Shown here one piece after another: positions 27,901 through 36,755 of a stretch of 64,000 bases of DNA (position 1 is the first letter of the stretch; every line of letters starts with the position of its first letter). The translations under genes and the position numbers were made by a program. Under the pieces are notes generated by a model, which searched no databases, was not told the origin of the DNA, and saw only the letters and a list, made by a program, of their open reading frames with translations. The stretch is from Pseudoalteromonas rubra (lineage in GTDB: Bacteria > Pseudomonadota > Gammaproteobacteria > Enterobacterales > Alteromonadaceae), in the NCBI RefSeq assembly GCF_005886805.2, contig NZ_CP045429.1, positions 3,628,501 through 3,692,500 of the forward strand. Direction: 5' to 3'.

Positions 27901-30900
27901 AAGTCGAAGACCTGATGTGCACTGTGCTGAAGACGTTGTGTTATTTCTCGCTGTTGCTGCTGTGCTGATAAGGCGCTCAAGTCCACATATGTCAGCGTAA
28001 AGTTGGGCACGTCGTTAACGTGTCTGTAAAACCCTTCCGAATCAGCTTGAGCAATAAACACCGTACGTAGCGACTCATGTCGGGCAATGATGGTTTCAAA
28101 AGCTGCCGCTGCAACGTCCAGGTCTAATGTGCCCTGTACTTCAAATAGCTCAGATAAGTTGTAATGAGGACTCCCCCCATCCAGCGCATCCACCAGAGCC
28201 AGACGTTGTTCAGAAAAAGAGAGCAAAGAAGCGGTGTCAGTGCTGTCGACCGGGGGACGCTCACTATCTCTGCCCGCACTTTTAACCGCCGCACTGACTC
28301 CGGCAATCGTGGGCTCAATGAAAAAGTGGCTCATATTCAAATCAGCATCAAAACACTGGCTTATCTCACTGACAATTTGCATCGCCAGCAAAGAGTGACC
28401 TTTCAGTGCAAAGAAATCATCATAAATACTGATCCGATCAAGCTGGAGCTTACTTTGCCACAACGCTTGAATCTGACGCTCGACATCACACCTTGGGGCA
28501 GTGAAAACCGAGCGGTCAACCGCGCCAGTTAACGCCAGCAGTGCATGACTATCCACTTTGCCATTGGGTGTAAGCGGCATCTCATCTATAAACGTCAGTG
28601 TCTGCGGCATCATGTAATGAGGCACTGCCGCTGCCAATGCTTTTCGAAGCGCTACGATGACCTCTGCGTTGTCCTGCGCAACCCCTTCGCTGCGTGTTAA
28701 AAACGCCACCAGTTTCGGCGTCTCTGCCTCACTGTTATCCAGTAAAACCACCGCTGAATTGACCTGAGCATGACGTTTTAAGTGGTACTCAATCTCCCCC
28801 AGCTCAATGCGATAACCGCGATATTTAACCTGGTTATCTGCCCGCCCAATGTAGATGATTTCTCCCCGCTCATCGTACCTAACCAAATCCCCTGTACGAT
28901 ATATTCGGCTGCCTGCTTCATCACTAAAAGGGTTATCAATAAAGCGCGTCGCTGTCAGCTCTGCCTTGCCTAAATACCCGCTCGCCAAACCTGCGCCACC
29001 AATGTAAAGCTCTCCTTCTGCCCCAAATGGCACCAGCCGCTGCTCGCCATCACAAATATAATGTGCATAGTTCGCAAGCCCTCGCCCTAACGTGATGGCC
29101 TCCCCCGCATTTCGGGTATTCATCTCCTTTACCAACGAGTAAATGGTGCACTCTGTCGGACCATAGCAATTCCACAGCGAAATAGGATGCGCCATGAACT
29201 GCTTCAATAAGTCCTCCGTTAACGCTTCTCCGGCCGTCAGTGCCACTAAATCCGTTTTACCTCGCCACTGTGTGGCCAGCAGCTGCTTCCATCGCGATGG
29301 CGTCGCCTGCATCAGATCAATGTCATGGCGACAAAGCAGCTCATTGATCAAGACCGCGTCCATCTTCTCGGCTTCACTGGCGATAACGCAGCGCCCCCCG
29401 CTGGTTAAGCACCCTGCCCATTCAAAGAACGCTATATCAAATGCAACACTGGCCAATAAAAGCCAGGTCTGACCGCTTTCTATGGGCAGTTTGTCGTGCA
29501 TTGCGGCCAATAAATTGGCTGCTGAGCCATGCTCGATCACCACACCTTTTGGTTGCCCCGTCGAGCCTGAAGTATAAATAATGTAAGCACTGCGACTGAG
29601 ATCATGACCGGCATATCCCGCTTCCAACGGCACATAGGACGCTAACGCCTGCTGCTGTGTTAACTCGTCCAGGACGATTGCCTGAAGGTTCGTAAAAAAG
29701 CCCACATAACCTTGCTGGGTGATGACGTGAGTGATGCCACTATCGGCAACAATGTAATTCAGTCGTTCCTGCGGATAATTGGGGTCAAGTGGGACATACG
29801 TCCCCCCCGCCTTCAGGACGGCAAACAGCGCAATTAACATCTGTGGTGAGCTTTCAAGGCACACACCAATGATGGTCTCTGGGCCAACTCCTTGCTCAAC
29901 CAGGTATGCTGCCAGCTGCCCTGCCTGTTGATTGAAATCAGCATAGCTCAGTGTTTGCTCACCATATATCAGCGCCGTGGCATCCGGGGTTTTACTTGCT
30001 TGTGCTTCAATCAGCGCATCCACAGTGAGAGTTGGTGCATCGAGGCTTGCGCCCGCATTCAGGGTATTGACTAAGTAATGCGTCTCATCCTCTGATAACA
30101 TCGCCAGTGCACTGAGTGGCGCGGTTTCTGATACCACCATCGCTTTTGTTAATGCCATGAAGTGCTGCGCCATCGCTTCAATGGTGCCCTGCTCAAACAA
30201 GGCGTCGTTATACTCAAACTCAAATTCAAGCCCACGAGGCGTCTCGGTAATATTCAACGCCAGCTCATACATCGCATAAGCCGTATGTCCTTTACGCTGT
30301 ACTAAGGTCGCATCACCCAGCTCCACACGCTCTGGCCTCGCCACATTCATACTCAGCATGATTTGAAACAATGGCGCATGGGCATTACTGCGCTCAGGGT
30401 TCAAGCGCTCCACTAATAAATCAAACGGGATATCCTGGTGCGCCATCGCCTCGACATTCACGGCCTTCACCAAAGCCAGGTAATCCCGCACTGTCAGCGC
30501 TTCTGAAAACTCAACACGCAACACCAAGGTATTGACGAAAAAACCAATTAAATCGGTAAATTGCTGACGCGGACGGTTGGCCACCGGGGTACCCACAACG
30601 ATGTCCTGGCTATGACTATAACGGGATAAGAATAAACAAAACGCCCCATGTAACAGCATAAACAAGGTCACATCGTTGTTGTTTGCGCAGGCATTTAAGC
30701 GTTCATGCCATTCATTATCTAAATTAAAACGATGGCTGGCACCCTGATAACCCAGTTGTTGACCACGACTTTTCGCCAACGGTAACGTATGCACAGGGGG
30801 GGCACCTGCAAGCTTGTGTTCCCAATACGAGAGTTGAGATGCCAACACCTCCCCTGTAAAGCGCTGCCGTTGCCAGCAAGCGTAATCTCGGTACTGTGTC

Positions 30901-33900
30901 TGCAGCGGTGCAAACTGCGTATTCCCGTTACTGATGGCCTGGTAATGCGCAGCAAACTCCTGTTGTAATAGCTCTAAAGACCAGCCATCACTGACAATAT
31001 GATGTACCTGGTACATTAACATACCACGCTCATCCCCCAGGTGGAGGTAACACGCTCGCAGCATGACATCGTGTGCTAAGTCGAAGACCTGATGTGCACT
31101 GTGCTGAAGACGTTGTGTTATTTCTCGCTGTTGCTGCTGTGCTGATAAGGCGCTCAAGTCCACATATGTCAGCGTAAAGTTGGGCACGTCGTTAACGTGT
31201 CTGTAAAACCCTTCCGAATCAGCTTGAGCAATAAACACCGTACGTAGCGACTCATGTCGGGCAATGATGGTTTCAAAAGCTGCCGCTGCAACGTCCAGGT
31301 CTAATGTGCCCTGTACTTCAAATAGCTCAGATAAGTTGTAATGAGGACTCCCCCCATCCAGCGCATCCACCAGAGCCAGACGTTGTTCAGAAAAAGAGAG
31401 CAAAGAAGCGGTGTCAGTGCTGTCGACCGGGGGACGCTCACTATCTCTGCCCGCACTTTTAACCGCCGCACTGACTCCGGCAATCGTGGGCTCAATGAAA
31501 AAGTGGCTCATATTCAAATCAGCATCAAAACACTGGCTTATCTCACTGACAATTTGCATCGCCAGCAAAGAGTGACCTTTCAGTGCAAAGAAATCATCAT
31601 AAATACTGATCCGATCAAGCTGGAGCTTACTTTGCCACAACGCTTGAATCTGACGCTCGACATCACACCTTGGGGCAGTGAAAACCGAGCGGTCAACCGC
31701 GCCAGTTAACGCCAGCAGTGCATGACTATCCACTTTGCCATTGGGTGTAAGCGGCATCTCATCTATAAACGTCAGTGTCTGCGGCATCATGTAATGAGGC
31801 ACTGCCGCTGCCAATGCTTTTCGAAGCGCTACGATGACCTCTGCGTTGTCCTGCGCAACCCCTTCGCTGCGTGTTAAAAACGCCACCAGTTTCGGCGTCT
31901 CTGCCTCACTGTTATCCAGTAAAACCACCGCTGAATTGACCTGAGCATGGCGTTTTAAGTGGTGCTCAATCTCCCCCAGCTCAATGCGATAACCGCGATA
32001 TTTAACCTGGTTATCTGCCCGTCCAATGTAAATGAGTTCTCCCCGCTCATCGTACCTAACCAAATCTCCTGTACGATATATTCGGCTGCCTGCTTCATCA
32101 CTAAAAGGGTTATCAATAAAGCGCGTCGCTGTCAGCTCTGCCTTGCCTAAATACCCGCTCGCCAAACCTGCGCCACCAATGTAAAGCTCTCCTTCTGCCC
32201 CAAATGGCACCAGCCGCTGCTCGCCATCACAAATATAATGTGCATAGTTCGCAAGCCCTCGCCCTAACGTGATGGCCTCCCCCGCATTTCGGGTATTCAT
32301 CTCCTTTACCAACGAGTAAATGGTGCACTCTGTCGGACCATAGCAATTCCACAGCGAAATAGGATGCGCCATGAACTGCTTCAATAAGTCCTCCGTTAAC
32401 GCTTCTCCGGCCGTCAGTGCCACTAAATCCGTTTTACCTCGCCACTGTGTGGCCAGCAGCTGCTTCCATCGCGATGGCGTCGCCTGCATCAGATCAATGT
32501 CATGGCGACAAAGCAGCTCATTGATCAAGACCGCGTCCATCTTCTCGGCTTCACTGGCGATAACGCAGCGCCCCCCGCTGGTTAAGCACCCTGCCCATTC
32601 AAAGAACGCTATATCAAATGCAACACTGGCCAATAAAAGCCAGGTCTGACCGCTTTCTATGGGCAGTTTGTCGTGCATTGCGGCCAATAAATTGGCTGCT
32701 GAGCCATGCTCGATCACCACACCTTTTGGTTGCCCCGTCGAGCCTGAAGTATAAATAATGTAAGCACTGCGACTGAGATCATGACCGGCATATCCCGCTT
32801 CCAACGGCACATAGGACGCTAACGCCTGCTGCTGTGTTAACTCGTCCAGGACGATTGCCTGAAGGTTCGTAAAAAAGCCCACATAACCTTGCTGGGTGAT
32901 GACGTGAGTGATGCCACTATCGGCAACAATGTAATTCAGTCGTTCCTGCGGATAATTGGGGTCAAGTGGGACATACGTCCCCCCCGCCTTCAGGACGGCA
33001 AACAGCGCAATTAACATCTGTGGTGAGCTTTCAAGGCACACACCAATGATGGTCTCTGGGCCAACTCCTTGCTCAACCAGGTATGCTGCCAGCTGCCCTG
33101 CCTGTTGATTGAAATCAGCATAGCTCAGTGTTTGCTCACCATATATCAGCGCCGTGGCATCCGGGGTTTTACTTGCTTGTGCTTCAATCAGCGCATCCAC
33201 AGTGAGAGTTGGTGCATCGAGGCTTGCGCCCGCATTCAGGGTATTGACTAAGTAATGCGTCTCATCCTCTGATAACATCGCCAGTGCACTGAGTGGCGCG
33301 GTTTCTGATACCACCATCGCTTTTGTTAATGCCATGAAGTGCTGCGCCATCGCTTCAATGGTGCCCTGCTCAAACAAGGCGTCGTTATACTCAAACTCAA
33401 ATTCAAGCCCACGAGGCGTCTCGGTAATATTCAACGCCAGCTCATACATCGCATAAGCCGTATGCCCTTTACGCTGTACTAAGGTCGCATCACCCAGCTC
33501 CACACGCTCTGGCCTCGCCACATTCATACTCAACATGATTTGAAACAATGGCGCATGGGCATTGCTGCGCTCAGGGTTCAAGCGCTCCACTAATAAATCA
33601 AACGGGATATCCTGGTGCGCCATCGCCTCGACATTCACGGCCTTCACCAAAGTCAGGTAATCCCGCACTGTCAGCGCTTCTGAAAACTCAACACGCAACA
33701 CCAAGGTATTGACGAAAAAGCCAATTAAATCGGTAAATTGCTGACGCGGGCGGTTGGCCACAGGGGTACCCACAACGATGTCCTGGCTATGACTATAACG
33801 GGATAAGAATAAACAAAACGCCCCATGTAACAGCATAAACAAGGTCACATCGTTGTTATTTGCGCAGGCATTTAAGCGTTCATGCCATTCATTATCTAAA

Positions 33901-36728
33901 TTAAAACGATGGCTGGCACCCTGATAACCCAGTTGTTGACCACGACTTTTCGCCAACGGTAACGTATGCACAGGGGGGGCACCTGCAAGCTTGTGTTCCC
34001 AATACGAGAGTTGAGATGCCAACACCTCCCCTGTAAAGCGCTGCCGTTGCCAGCAAGCGTAATCTCGGTACTGTGTCTGCAGCGGTGCAAACTGCGTATT
34101 CCCGTTACTGATGGCCTGGTAATGCGCAGCAAACTCCTGTTGTAATAGCTCTAAAGACCAGCCATCACTGACAATATGATGTACCTGGTACATTAACATA
34201 CCACGCTCATCCCCCAGGTGGAGGTAACACGCTCGCAGCATGACATCGTGTGCTAAGTCGAAGACCTGATGTGCACTGTGCTGAAGACGTTGTGTTATTT
34301 CTCGCTGTTGCTGCTGTGCTGATAAGGCGCTCAAGTCCACATATGTCAGCGTAAAGTTGGGCACGTCGTTAACGTGTCTGTAAAACCCTTCCGAATCAGC
34401 TTGAGCAATAAACACCGTACGTAGCGACTCATGTCGGGCAATGATGGTTTCAAAAGCTGCCGCTGCAACGTCCAGGTCTAATGTGCCCTGTACTTCAAAT
34501 AGCTCAGATAAGTTGTAATGAGGACTCCCCCCATCCAGCGCATCCACCAGAGCCAGACGTTGTTCAGAAAAAGAGAGCAAAGAAGCGGTGTCAGTGCTGT
34601 CGACCGGGGGACGCTCACTATCTCTGCCCGCACTTTTAACCGCCGCACTGACTCCGGCAATCGTGGGCTCAATGAAAAAGTGGCTCATATTCAAATCAGC
34701 ATCAAAACACTGGCTTATCTCACTGACAATTTGCATCGCCAGCAAAGAGTCACCTTTCAGTGCAAAGAAATCATCATAAATACTGATCCGTTCAAGCTGG
34801 AGTTTACTTTGCCACAACGCTTGAATCTGACGCTCCACGGCACACCTTGGGGCTGCAAAGGTGCAAACTGTCGCTAAACCTGACAAGTCCAAAGTCGCTT
34901 CAGTTTTCCCTTTGTCTTTGCGGCTTTGATCGAGCCACTGTTGACTCACTCCTACAAACACCGCCGGTATCATATGATGAGGGATCCTTCGCTCTAGATG
35001 CTCTCTTAATAACGGGATAGCTTCATCATCTGAATAGCCAGTTCCATGGCTTAATACAAAATAAGCAACCAGGCTTTTACGGCTCTCAATACTTGCAGGA
35101 ATAACTTGAACATCATTTAGTAACTCACTCGCATCCAAACATTTTTCTATTTCAGCGATTTCATCGCCACGCAAGTGAGCGCCCCCCAAACTTTGCCTTA
35201 TTTCACTGATTTTCTCAGTTGTTGAGCTAAGAAGTTCTGCCACTTTCTCAGCATTGTCATAATGTGATCCTGCTCCTTTTTCCTCCACATTATTCCAACA
35301 CTGGGTCAAAGAAGCCTCGTCTTGCCATAATACTTCCGAAAGCAGTGAGCTGTACCTTGCCAATATAGACTGCACTGTTGCTTCACAAAACAACTCTGCA
35401 TCATATTGAATACTAACAACGACTCCAAAATCTCTAGCCTCCACTTGCAAAACCAGATCAAACTTTGTTGTCGATAAAGAATGATCAACCTCTTCAACTT
35501 CAAGCCCATGCAGTGAGAACGCTTCTTGTTGAGAAGGAATAGAAATAAACATTACATTTACCAACGGTATTTCGTCGTCAGTACGTTGAATATCTAGTTC
35601 ATTGATCAATTGTTCAAAAGGTAAGTCTTGATGTGAAATAGCCGAAAGCACAGAGTCATTGACACTGTCAATTAGCGCATGGAACGTTGCACTAGAGTCA
35701 ACAGAGCTGCGTAAAACCAGTGTATTAACAAAAAAACCTACGACATTTTCCAGGGCTTCTTCTCTTCGGTTATTTACTGGCGTTCCAACTATAATGTCGT
35801 GTTTTTTACTAATTAAAGACAGTATTGCTTTAAAACATGCAAGGTAGACAACAAATGGAGTTGCATTTGTCTGCTGGCTTAACGTTGTAACTCTATTGTC
35901 TATTTCAATTGGAAGTACACAAGAGACGTTCGCACTTCTACGAGTTCTGTTTGTCGGTGGCTCAAAGTCACGGCCCAGTGATAACTTCTCGGGTGGGTCG
36001 CTTAACTTATGTTTCCAATAATTGAGACTCTCAGCTAAATATTGCTGATTCACCGTTTTTTGTTCCCATTGTGCGTAATCTGCATATTGATAGCGCAAGT
36101 CTTCTAATGGACTCTCCTTTCCAGCTATAAATGCGCCATACAGCGTGCCGATCTCACGACCAATTAAGTCCAGAGACCACTGATCAACAGCAATATGATG
36201 AATTACTATATGCAGTACATATTCGTTCTCTTTAAACTGTGTAAGCGTTGCCCTAATAACTGGCCCGCTACTAATATCAAAAGGCTGATTTGTTTCTTTC
36301 TCTACCTGACGCCTTAACTCTTCTTCTCTCAACTCAAGCGGGATATTCTCTGCACTTTTTTGCTTTAGTTTAAACCCTGAAAAGTCAGCAACCTTTTGAT
36401 ATGGTTCACCATTAAATTCTGAATAATGTGTTCTTAAAATATGATGTCGCTCAACTACGCAATTTAGACTTTTGTTCAACGCAGCAATATCTAGCTCACC
36501 TTTAATATAGAAAACTTGAGATATATTATAAGCACTCGACATAGGGTTTAACTGGTCGATAAACCACATTCTCTGTTGAGAAAAAGACAGCGCTAAGTTA
36601 TTTGTACCCCGACTTGATTGAAGCTGAGTACCTGCACCTATAAAAATACCTTTACTTTCTAAAATTCTCGTAAATAACAGCTCATGTTCAGGTGATAAAG
36701 GTGAAACATCGGATGTTCTGTTAGCCAT
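24987..36728 (-). CDS. NRPS with an A-less first module and three near-identical C-A-PCP modules
   Basis: 3913 aa. C1 covers about 47-470 (HHIAVDQW, Gln for Gly). Next comes a stretch of about 145 residues that keeps only a degenerate end of an adenylation domain, then PCP1 with Ser near 660 (LKGDSLLAM). Three C-A-PCP modules follow with PCP serines near 1719, 2778 and 3837, a spacing of 1059 residues. Their C domains carry HHIVSDGW, and their A domains are complete (YTSGSTGQPKGVVIEH, NGKVD). All three A domains have the same hand-derived code, DIFQLACIYK, closest by eye to glycine-type codes but not assigned. Only PCP4 differs (LGGHSVLAV). The protein should add three identical residues in a row. 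There is no TE. AAGGA ribosome site; 27 bases after the upstream NRPS gene. Confidence 0.93.
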   Translation of the reverse strand: MANRTSDVSPLSPEHELLFTRILESKGIFIGAGTQLQSSRGTNNLALSFSQQRMWFIDQLNPMSSAYNISQVFYIKGELDIAALNKSLNCVVERHHILRTHYSEFNGEPYQKVADFSGFKLKQKSAENIPLELREEELRRQVEKETNQPFDISSGPVIRATLTQFKENEYVLHIVIHHIAVDQWSLDLIGREIGTLYGAFIAGKESPLEDLRYQYADYAQWEQKTVNQQYLAESLNYWKHKLSDPPEKLSLGRDFEPPTNRTRRSANVSCVLPIEIDNRVTTLSQQTNATPFVVYLACFKAILSLISKKHDIIVGTPVNNRREEALENVVGFFVNTLVLRSSVDSSATFHALIDSVNDSVLSAISHQDLPFEQLINELDIQRTDDEIPLVNVMFISIPSQQEAFSLHGLEVEEVDHSLSTTKFDLVLQVEARDFGVVVSIQYDAELFCEATVQSILARYSSLLSEVLWQDEASLTQCWNNVEEKGAGSHYDNAEKVAELLSSTTEKISEIRQSLGGAHLRGDEIAEIEKCLDASELLNDVQVIPASIESRKSLVAYFVLSHGTGYSDDEAIPLLREHLERRIPHHMIPAVFVGVSQQWLDQSRKDKGKTEATLDLSGLATVCTFAAPRCAVERQIQALWQSKLQLERISIYDDFFALKGDSLLAMQIVSEISQCFDADLNMSHFFIEPTIAGVSAAVKSAGRDSERPPVDSTDTASLLSFSEQRLALVDALDGGSPHYNLSELFEVQGTLDLDVAAAAFETIIARHESLRTVFIAQADSEGFYRHVNDVPNFTLTYVDLSALSAQQQQREITQRLQHSAHQVFDLAHDVMLRACYLHLGDERGMLMYQVHHIVSDGWSLELLQQEFAAHYQAISNGNTQFAPLQTQYRDYACWQRQRFTGEVLASQLSYWEHKLAGAPPVHTLPLAKSRGQQLGYQGASHRFNLDNEWHERLNACANNNDVTLFMLLHGAFCLFLSRYSHSQDIVVGTPVANRPRQQFTDLIGFFVNTLVLRVEFSEALTVRDYLTLVKAVNVEAMAHQDIPFDLLVERLNPERSNAHAPLFQIMLSMNVARPERVELGDATLVQRKGHTAYAMYELALNITETPRGLEFEFEYNDALFEQGTIEAMAQHFMALTKAMVVSETAPLSALAMLSEDETHYLVNTLNAGASLDAPTLTVDALIEAQASKTPDATALIYGEQTLSYADFNQQAGQLAAYLVEQGVGPETIIGVCLESSPQMLIALFAVLKAGGTYVPLDPNYPQERLNYIVADSGITHVITQQGYVGFFTNLQAIVLDELTQQQALASYVPLEAGYAGHDLSRSAYIIYTSGSTGQPKGVVIEHGSAANLLAAMHDKLPIESGQTWLLLASVAFDIAFFEWAGCLTSGGRCVIASEAEKMDAVLINELLCRHDIDLMQATPSRWKQLLATQWRGKTDLVALTAGEALTEDLLKQFMAHPISLWNCYGPTECTIYSLVKEMNTRNAGEAITLGRGLANYAHYICDGEQRLVPFGAEGELYIGGAGLASGYLGKAELTATRFIDNPFSDEAGSRIYRTGDLVRYDERGELIYIGRADNQVKYRGYRIELGEIEHHLKRHAQVNSAVVLLDNSEAETPKLVAFLTRSEGVAQDNAEVIVALRKALAAAVPHYMMPQTLTFIDEMPLTPNGKVDSHALLALTGAVDRSVFTAPRCDVERQIQALWQSKLQLDRISIYDDFFALKGHSLLAMQIVSEISQCFDADLNMSHFFIEPTIAGVSAAVKSAGRDSERPPVDSTDTASLLSFSEQRLALVDALDGGSPHYNLSELFEVQGTLDLDVAAAAFETIIARHESLRTVFIAQADSEGFYRHVNDVPNFTLTYVDLSALSAQQQQREITQRLQHSAHQVFDLAHDVMLRACYLHLGDERGMLMYQVHHIVSDGWSLELLQQEFAAHYQAISNGNTQFAPLQTQYRDYACWQRQRFTGEVLASQLSYWEHKLAGAPPVHTLPLAKSRGQQLGYQGASHRFNLDNEWHERLNACANNNDVTLFMLLHGAFCLFLSRYSHSQDIVVGTPVANRPRQQFTDLIGFFVNTLVLRVEFSEALTVRDYLALVKAVNVEAMAHQDIPFDLLVERLNPERSNAHAPLFQIMLSMNVARPERVELGDATLVQRKGHTAYAMYELALNITETPRGLEFEFEYNDALFEQGTIEAMAQHFMALTKAMVVSETAPLSALAMLSEDETHYLVNTLNAGASLDAPTLTVDALIEAQASKTPDATALIYGEQTLSYADFNQQAGQLAAYLVEQGVGPETIIGVCLESSPQMLIALFAVLKAGGTYVPLDPNYPQERLNYIVADSGITHVITQQGYVGFFTNLQAIVLDELTQQQALASYVPLEAGYAGHDLSRSAYIIYTSGSTGQPKGVVIEHGSAANLLAAMHDKLPIESGQTWLLLASVAFDIAFFEWAGCLTSGGRCVIASEAEKMDAVLINELLCRHDIDLMQATPSRWKQLLATQWRGKTDLVALTAGEALTEDLLKQFMAHPISLWNCYGPTECTIYSLVKEMNTRNAGEAITLGRGLANYAHYICDGEQRLVPFGAEGELYIGGAGLASGYLGKAELTATRFIDNPFSDEAGSRIYRTGDLVRYDERGEIIYIGRADNQVKYRGYRIELGEIEYHLKRHAQVNSAVVLLDNSEAETPKLVAFLTRSEGVAQDNAEVIVALRKALAAAVPHYMMPQTLTFIDEMPLTPNGKVDSHALLALTGAVDRSVFTAPRCDVERQIQALWQSKLQLDRISIYDDFFALKGHSLLAMQIVSEISQCFDADLNMSHFFIEPTIAGVSAAVKSAGRDSERPPVDSTDTASLLSFSEQRLALVDALDGGSPHYNLSELFEVQGTLDLDVAAAAFETIIARHESLRTVFIAQADSEGFYRHVNDVPNFTLTYVDLSALSAQQQQREITQRLQHSAHQVFDLAHDVMLRACYLHLGDERGMLMYQVHHIVSDGWSLELLQQEFAAHYQAISNGNTQFAPLQTQYRDYACWQRQRFTGEVLASQLSYWEHKLAGAPPVHTLPLAKSRGQQLGYQGASHRFNLDNEWHERLNACANNNDVTLFMLLHGAFCLFLSRYSHSQDIVVGTPVANRPRQQFTDLIGFFVNTLVLRVEFSEALTVRDYLALVKAVNVEAMAHQDIPFDLLVERLNPERSNAHAPLFQIMLSMNVARPERVELGDATLVQRKGHTAYAMYELALNITETPRGLEFEFEYNDALFEQGTIEAMAQHFMALTKAMVVSETAPLSALAMLSEDETHYLVNTLNAGASLDAPTLTVDALIEAQASKTPDATALIYGEQTLSYADFNQQAGQLAAYLVEQGVGPETIIGVCLESSPQMLIALFAVLKAGGTYVPLDPNYPQERLNYIVADSGITHVITQQGYVGFFTNLQAIVLDELTQQQALASYVPLEAGYAGHDLSRSAYIIYTSGSTGQPKGVVIEHGSAANLLAAMHDKLPIESGQTWLLLASVAFDIAFFEWAGCLTSGGRCVIASEAEKMDAVLINELLCRHDIDLMQATPSRWKQLLATQWRGKTDLVALTAGEALTEDLLKQFMAHPISLWNCYGPTECTIYSLVKEMNTRNAGEAITLGRGLANYAHYICDGEQRLVPFGAEGELYIGGAGLASGYLGKAELTATRFIDNPFSGEAGSRIYRTGDLVRYDEWGELIYIGRADNQVKYRGYRIELGEIEYHLKRHAQVNSAVVLLDNSEAETPKLVAFLTRSEGVAQDNAEVIVALRKALAAAVPHYMMPQTLTFIDEMPLTPNGKVDSHALLRLTKSNEDEVENTAQTSAQILISNIWRQVLHLDHLSINDNFFALGGHSVLAVRILSKVQSVFKCNITLRQFFIEPNVLGLTNLIEDCLGGSEIVNDIAWVYDLVADLPLEEVMLLLEEQDDDF
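25363..34860 (-). repeat. Three tandem copies of a 3177-bp NRPS unit (PCP-C-A)
   Basis: The same DNA recurs with a period of exactly 3177 bases: about 25363-28539, 28540-31716 and 31717 to about 34860. The period is a multiple of three, so the frame is kept. The copies differ at only scattered bases; examples are a Thr/Ala difference near 33652, Trp/Arg near 25688 and His/Tyr near 31963. In protein order each unit runs PCP-C-A, and the breakpoints lie in the linker after the A10 NGKVD motif rather than at C-domain edges. The unit is richer in GC than its flanks. Confidence 0.93.
34860..35310 (-). other. Relic of an adenylation domain inside the NRPS gene
   Basis: Between the first C domain and PCP1 only about 145 residues are found where about 500 are expected. 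Recognisable are a degenerate A8-like piece (LRGDEIAEIEKCL against RGYRIELGEIE in the intact domains), a SLVAYFV strand, and RRIPHHMIPAVF against the A9 region. The A3 phosphate loop, the substrate pocket and the NGKVD lysine motif are all missing. The reading frame is intact, so this is not a sequencing frameshift. Confidence 0.8.
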
Positions 36729-36755
36729 AATAGTATTCCTTACCCTACATGATAT

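Noticed and set aside
34748..34760. GDSL in PCP1 as an inactivating change
   Set aside because: The Asp for His change before the serine is common in active carriers, notably those that precede epimerase domains; the serine itself is present.
25363..34860. Antisense open frames recurring every 3177 bases inside the NRPS gene
   Set aside because: They repeat only because the NRPS modules repeat; they have no domains and lie opposite a real coding frame.
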